From Halobacillus salinarum (lineage in GTDB: Bacteria; Bacillota; Bacilli; Bacillales; Halobacillaceae): a stretch of DNA of 64,000 nt. Below the pieces are notes generated by a model. That model searched no databases, was not told the origin of the DNA, and was given only the letters and a program-made list of their open reading frames with translations. This document shows positions 63,995 through 64,000 of the stretch, one piece after another (within the stretch, counting starts at the first letter, position 1; each line of letters opens with the position of its first letter). The DNA lies in the NCBI RefSeq assembly GCF_022919095.1, contig NZ_CP095073.1, positions 930,001-994,000 on the forward strand, written 5' to 3'. The position numbers and the translations under genes were made by a program.

Positions 63995-64000
63995 ATGAGA
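63995..64000 (+). CDS. First codons of the next gene, probably spoIIR
   Basis: An ATG at 63995 preceded by CGGGGGAA at good spacing is followed by AGA and the window end. In Bacillus spoIIR follows prmC, so this is a guess from gene order only; no protein sequence is visible. Confidence 0.3.

Overview
The window is chromosomal DNA from an endospore-forming Bacillaceae, most likely a halotolerant or marine lineage close to Halobacillus, Virgibacillus or Oceanobacillus. That call rests on Bacillus-type ribosome binding sites, spore genes (cwlJ, gerQ, spo0F, pbpG, a YhcN/YlaJ-like lipoprotein) and a gene order that follows the Bacillus subtilis ywd-ywf-ywh-ywi-ywj-ywk segment from ywdI to prmC. 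No rRNA, tRNA, prophage, transposase or CRISPR array was seen.

Layout. 1-5.2 kb: the start of a chemotaxis receptor, then a compact ctaC-ctaD-ctaE cytochrome oxidase operon with a YerD-type FMN glutamate-synthase-like gene. 5.1-8.5 kb: two acetyltransferases (one frameshifted) and a sodium-dependent transporter. 8.7-14.3 kb: ywdI, ywdK, the cwlJ-gerQ spore germination pair, hemQ, pta and lipL. 14.5-21.3 kb: ywfO, ywgA, a fused ABC permease with a remnant of a second copy, small enzymes, ywhB, ywhD and an SOS-type yolD gene. 21.6-29.8 kb: frameshifted pbpG, speE-speB, ywiB-argS, a frameshifted XapX gene and a cardiolipin synthase. 30-41.5 kb: a fatty-acid and short-chain acyl-CoA block (ywjF/fadF, thiolase, hydroxyacyl-CoA dehydrogenase, two acyl-CoA dehydrogenases, meaB, a TetR regulator, fused icmF). 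41.6-49.3 kb: an RRNPP-type regulator, rpoE, an inserted glycosyltransferase and polytopic membrane protein pair, pyrG. 49.8-57 kb: ywjG, spo0F, fbaA, tal, murA, glpX, rho and rpmE (type B). 57.4-64 kb: tdk, a DUF2294 protein, a Cys-rich protein with a DDAH-like hydrolase, a lipoprotein, an alpha/beta hydrolase, prfA, prmC and probably the first codons of spoIIR.

How the parts work together. The acyl-CoA block reads as one regulated module. A 14-bp palindrome lies in the promoter spacer of fadF, a similar palindrome lies upstream of the thiolase gene, a TetR gene lies in the operon, and a consensus-perfect CcpA (cre) site lies just before the thiolase ribosome binding site. A second perfect cre site precedes fbaA and a near match precedes pta, so carbon control recurs here.

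Most unusual content. (1) Four dispersed copies of a roughly 110-140-bp structured repeat; two of them keep the same nested hairpin fold although the paired bases differ. (2) A separate hairpin-rich repeat block upstream of rpoE. (3) Three genes (an Eis-like acetyltransferase, pbpG, XapX) each broken by one missing base in a G/C run, which suggests assembly errors or phase variation. (4) Two promoter-terminator units without a gene, which could encode small RNAs.
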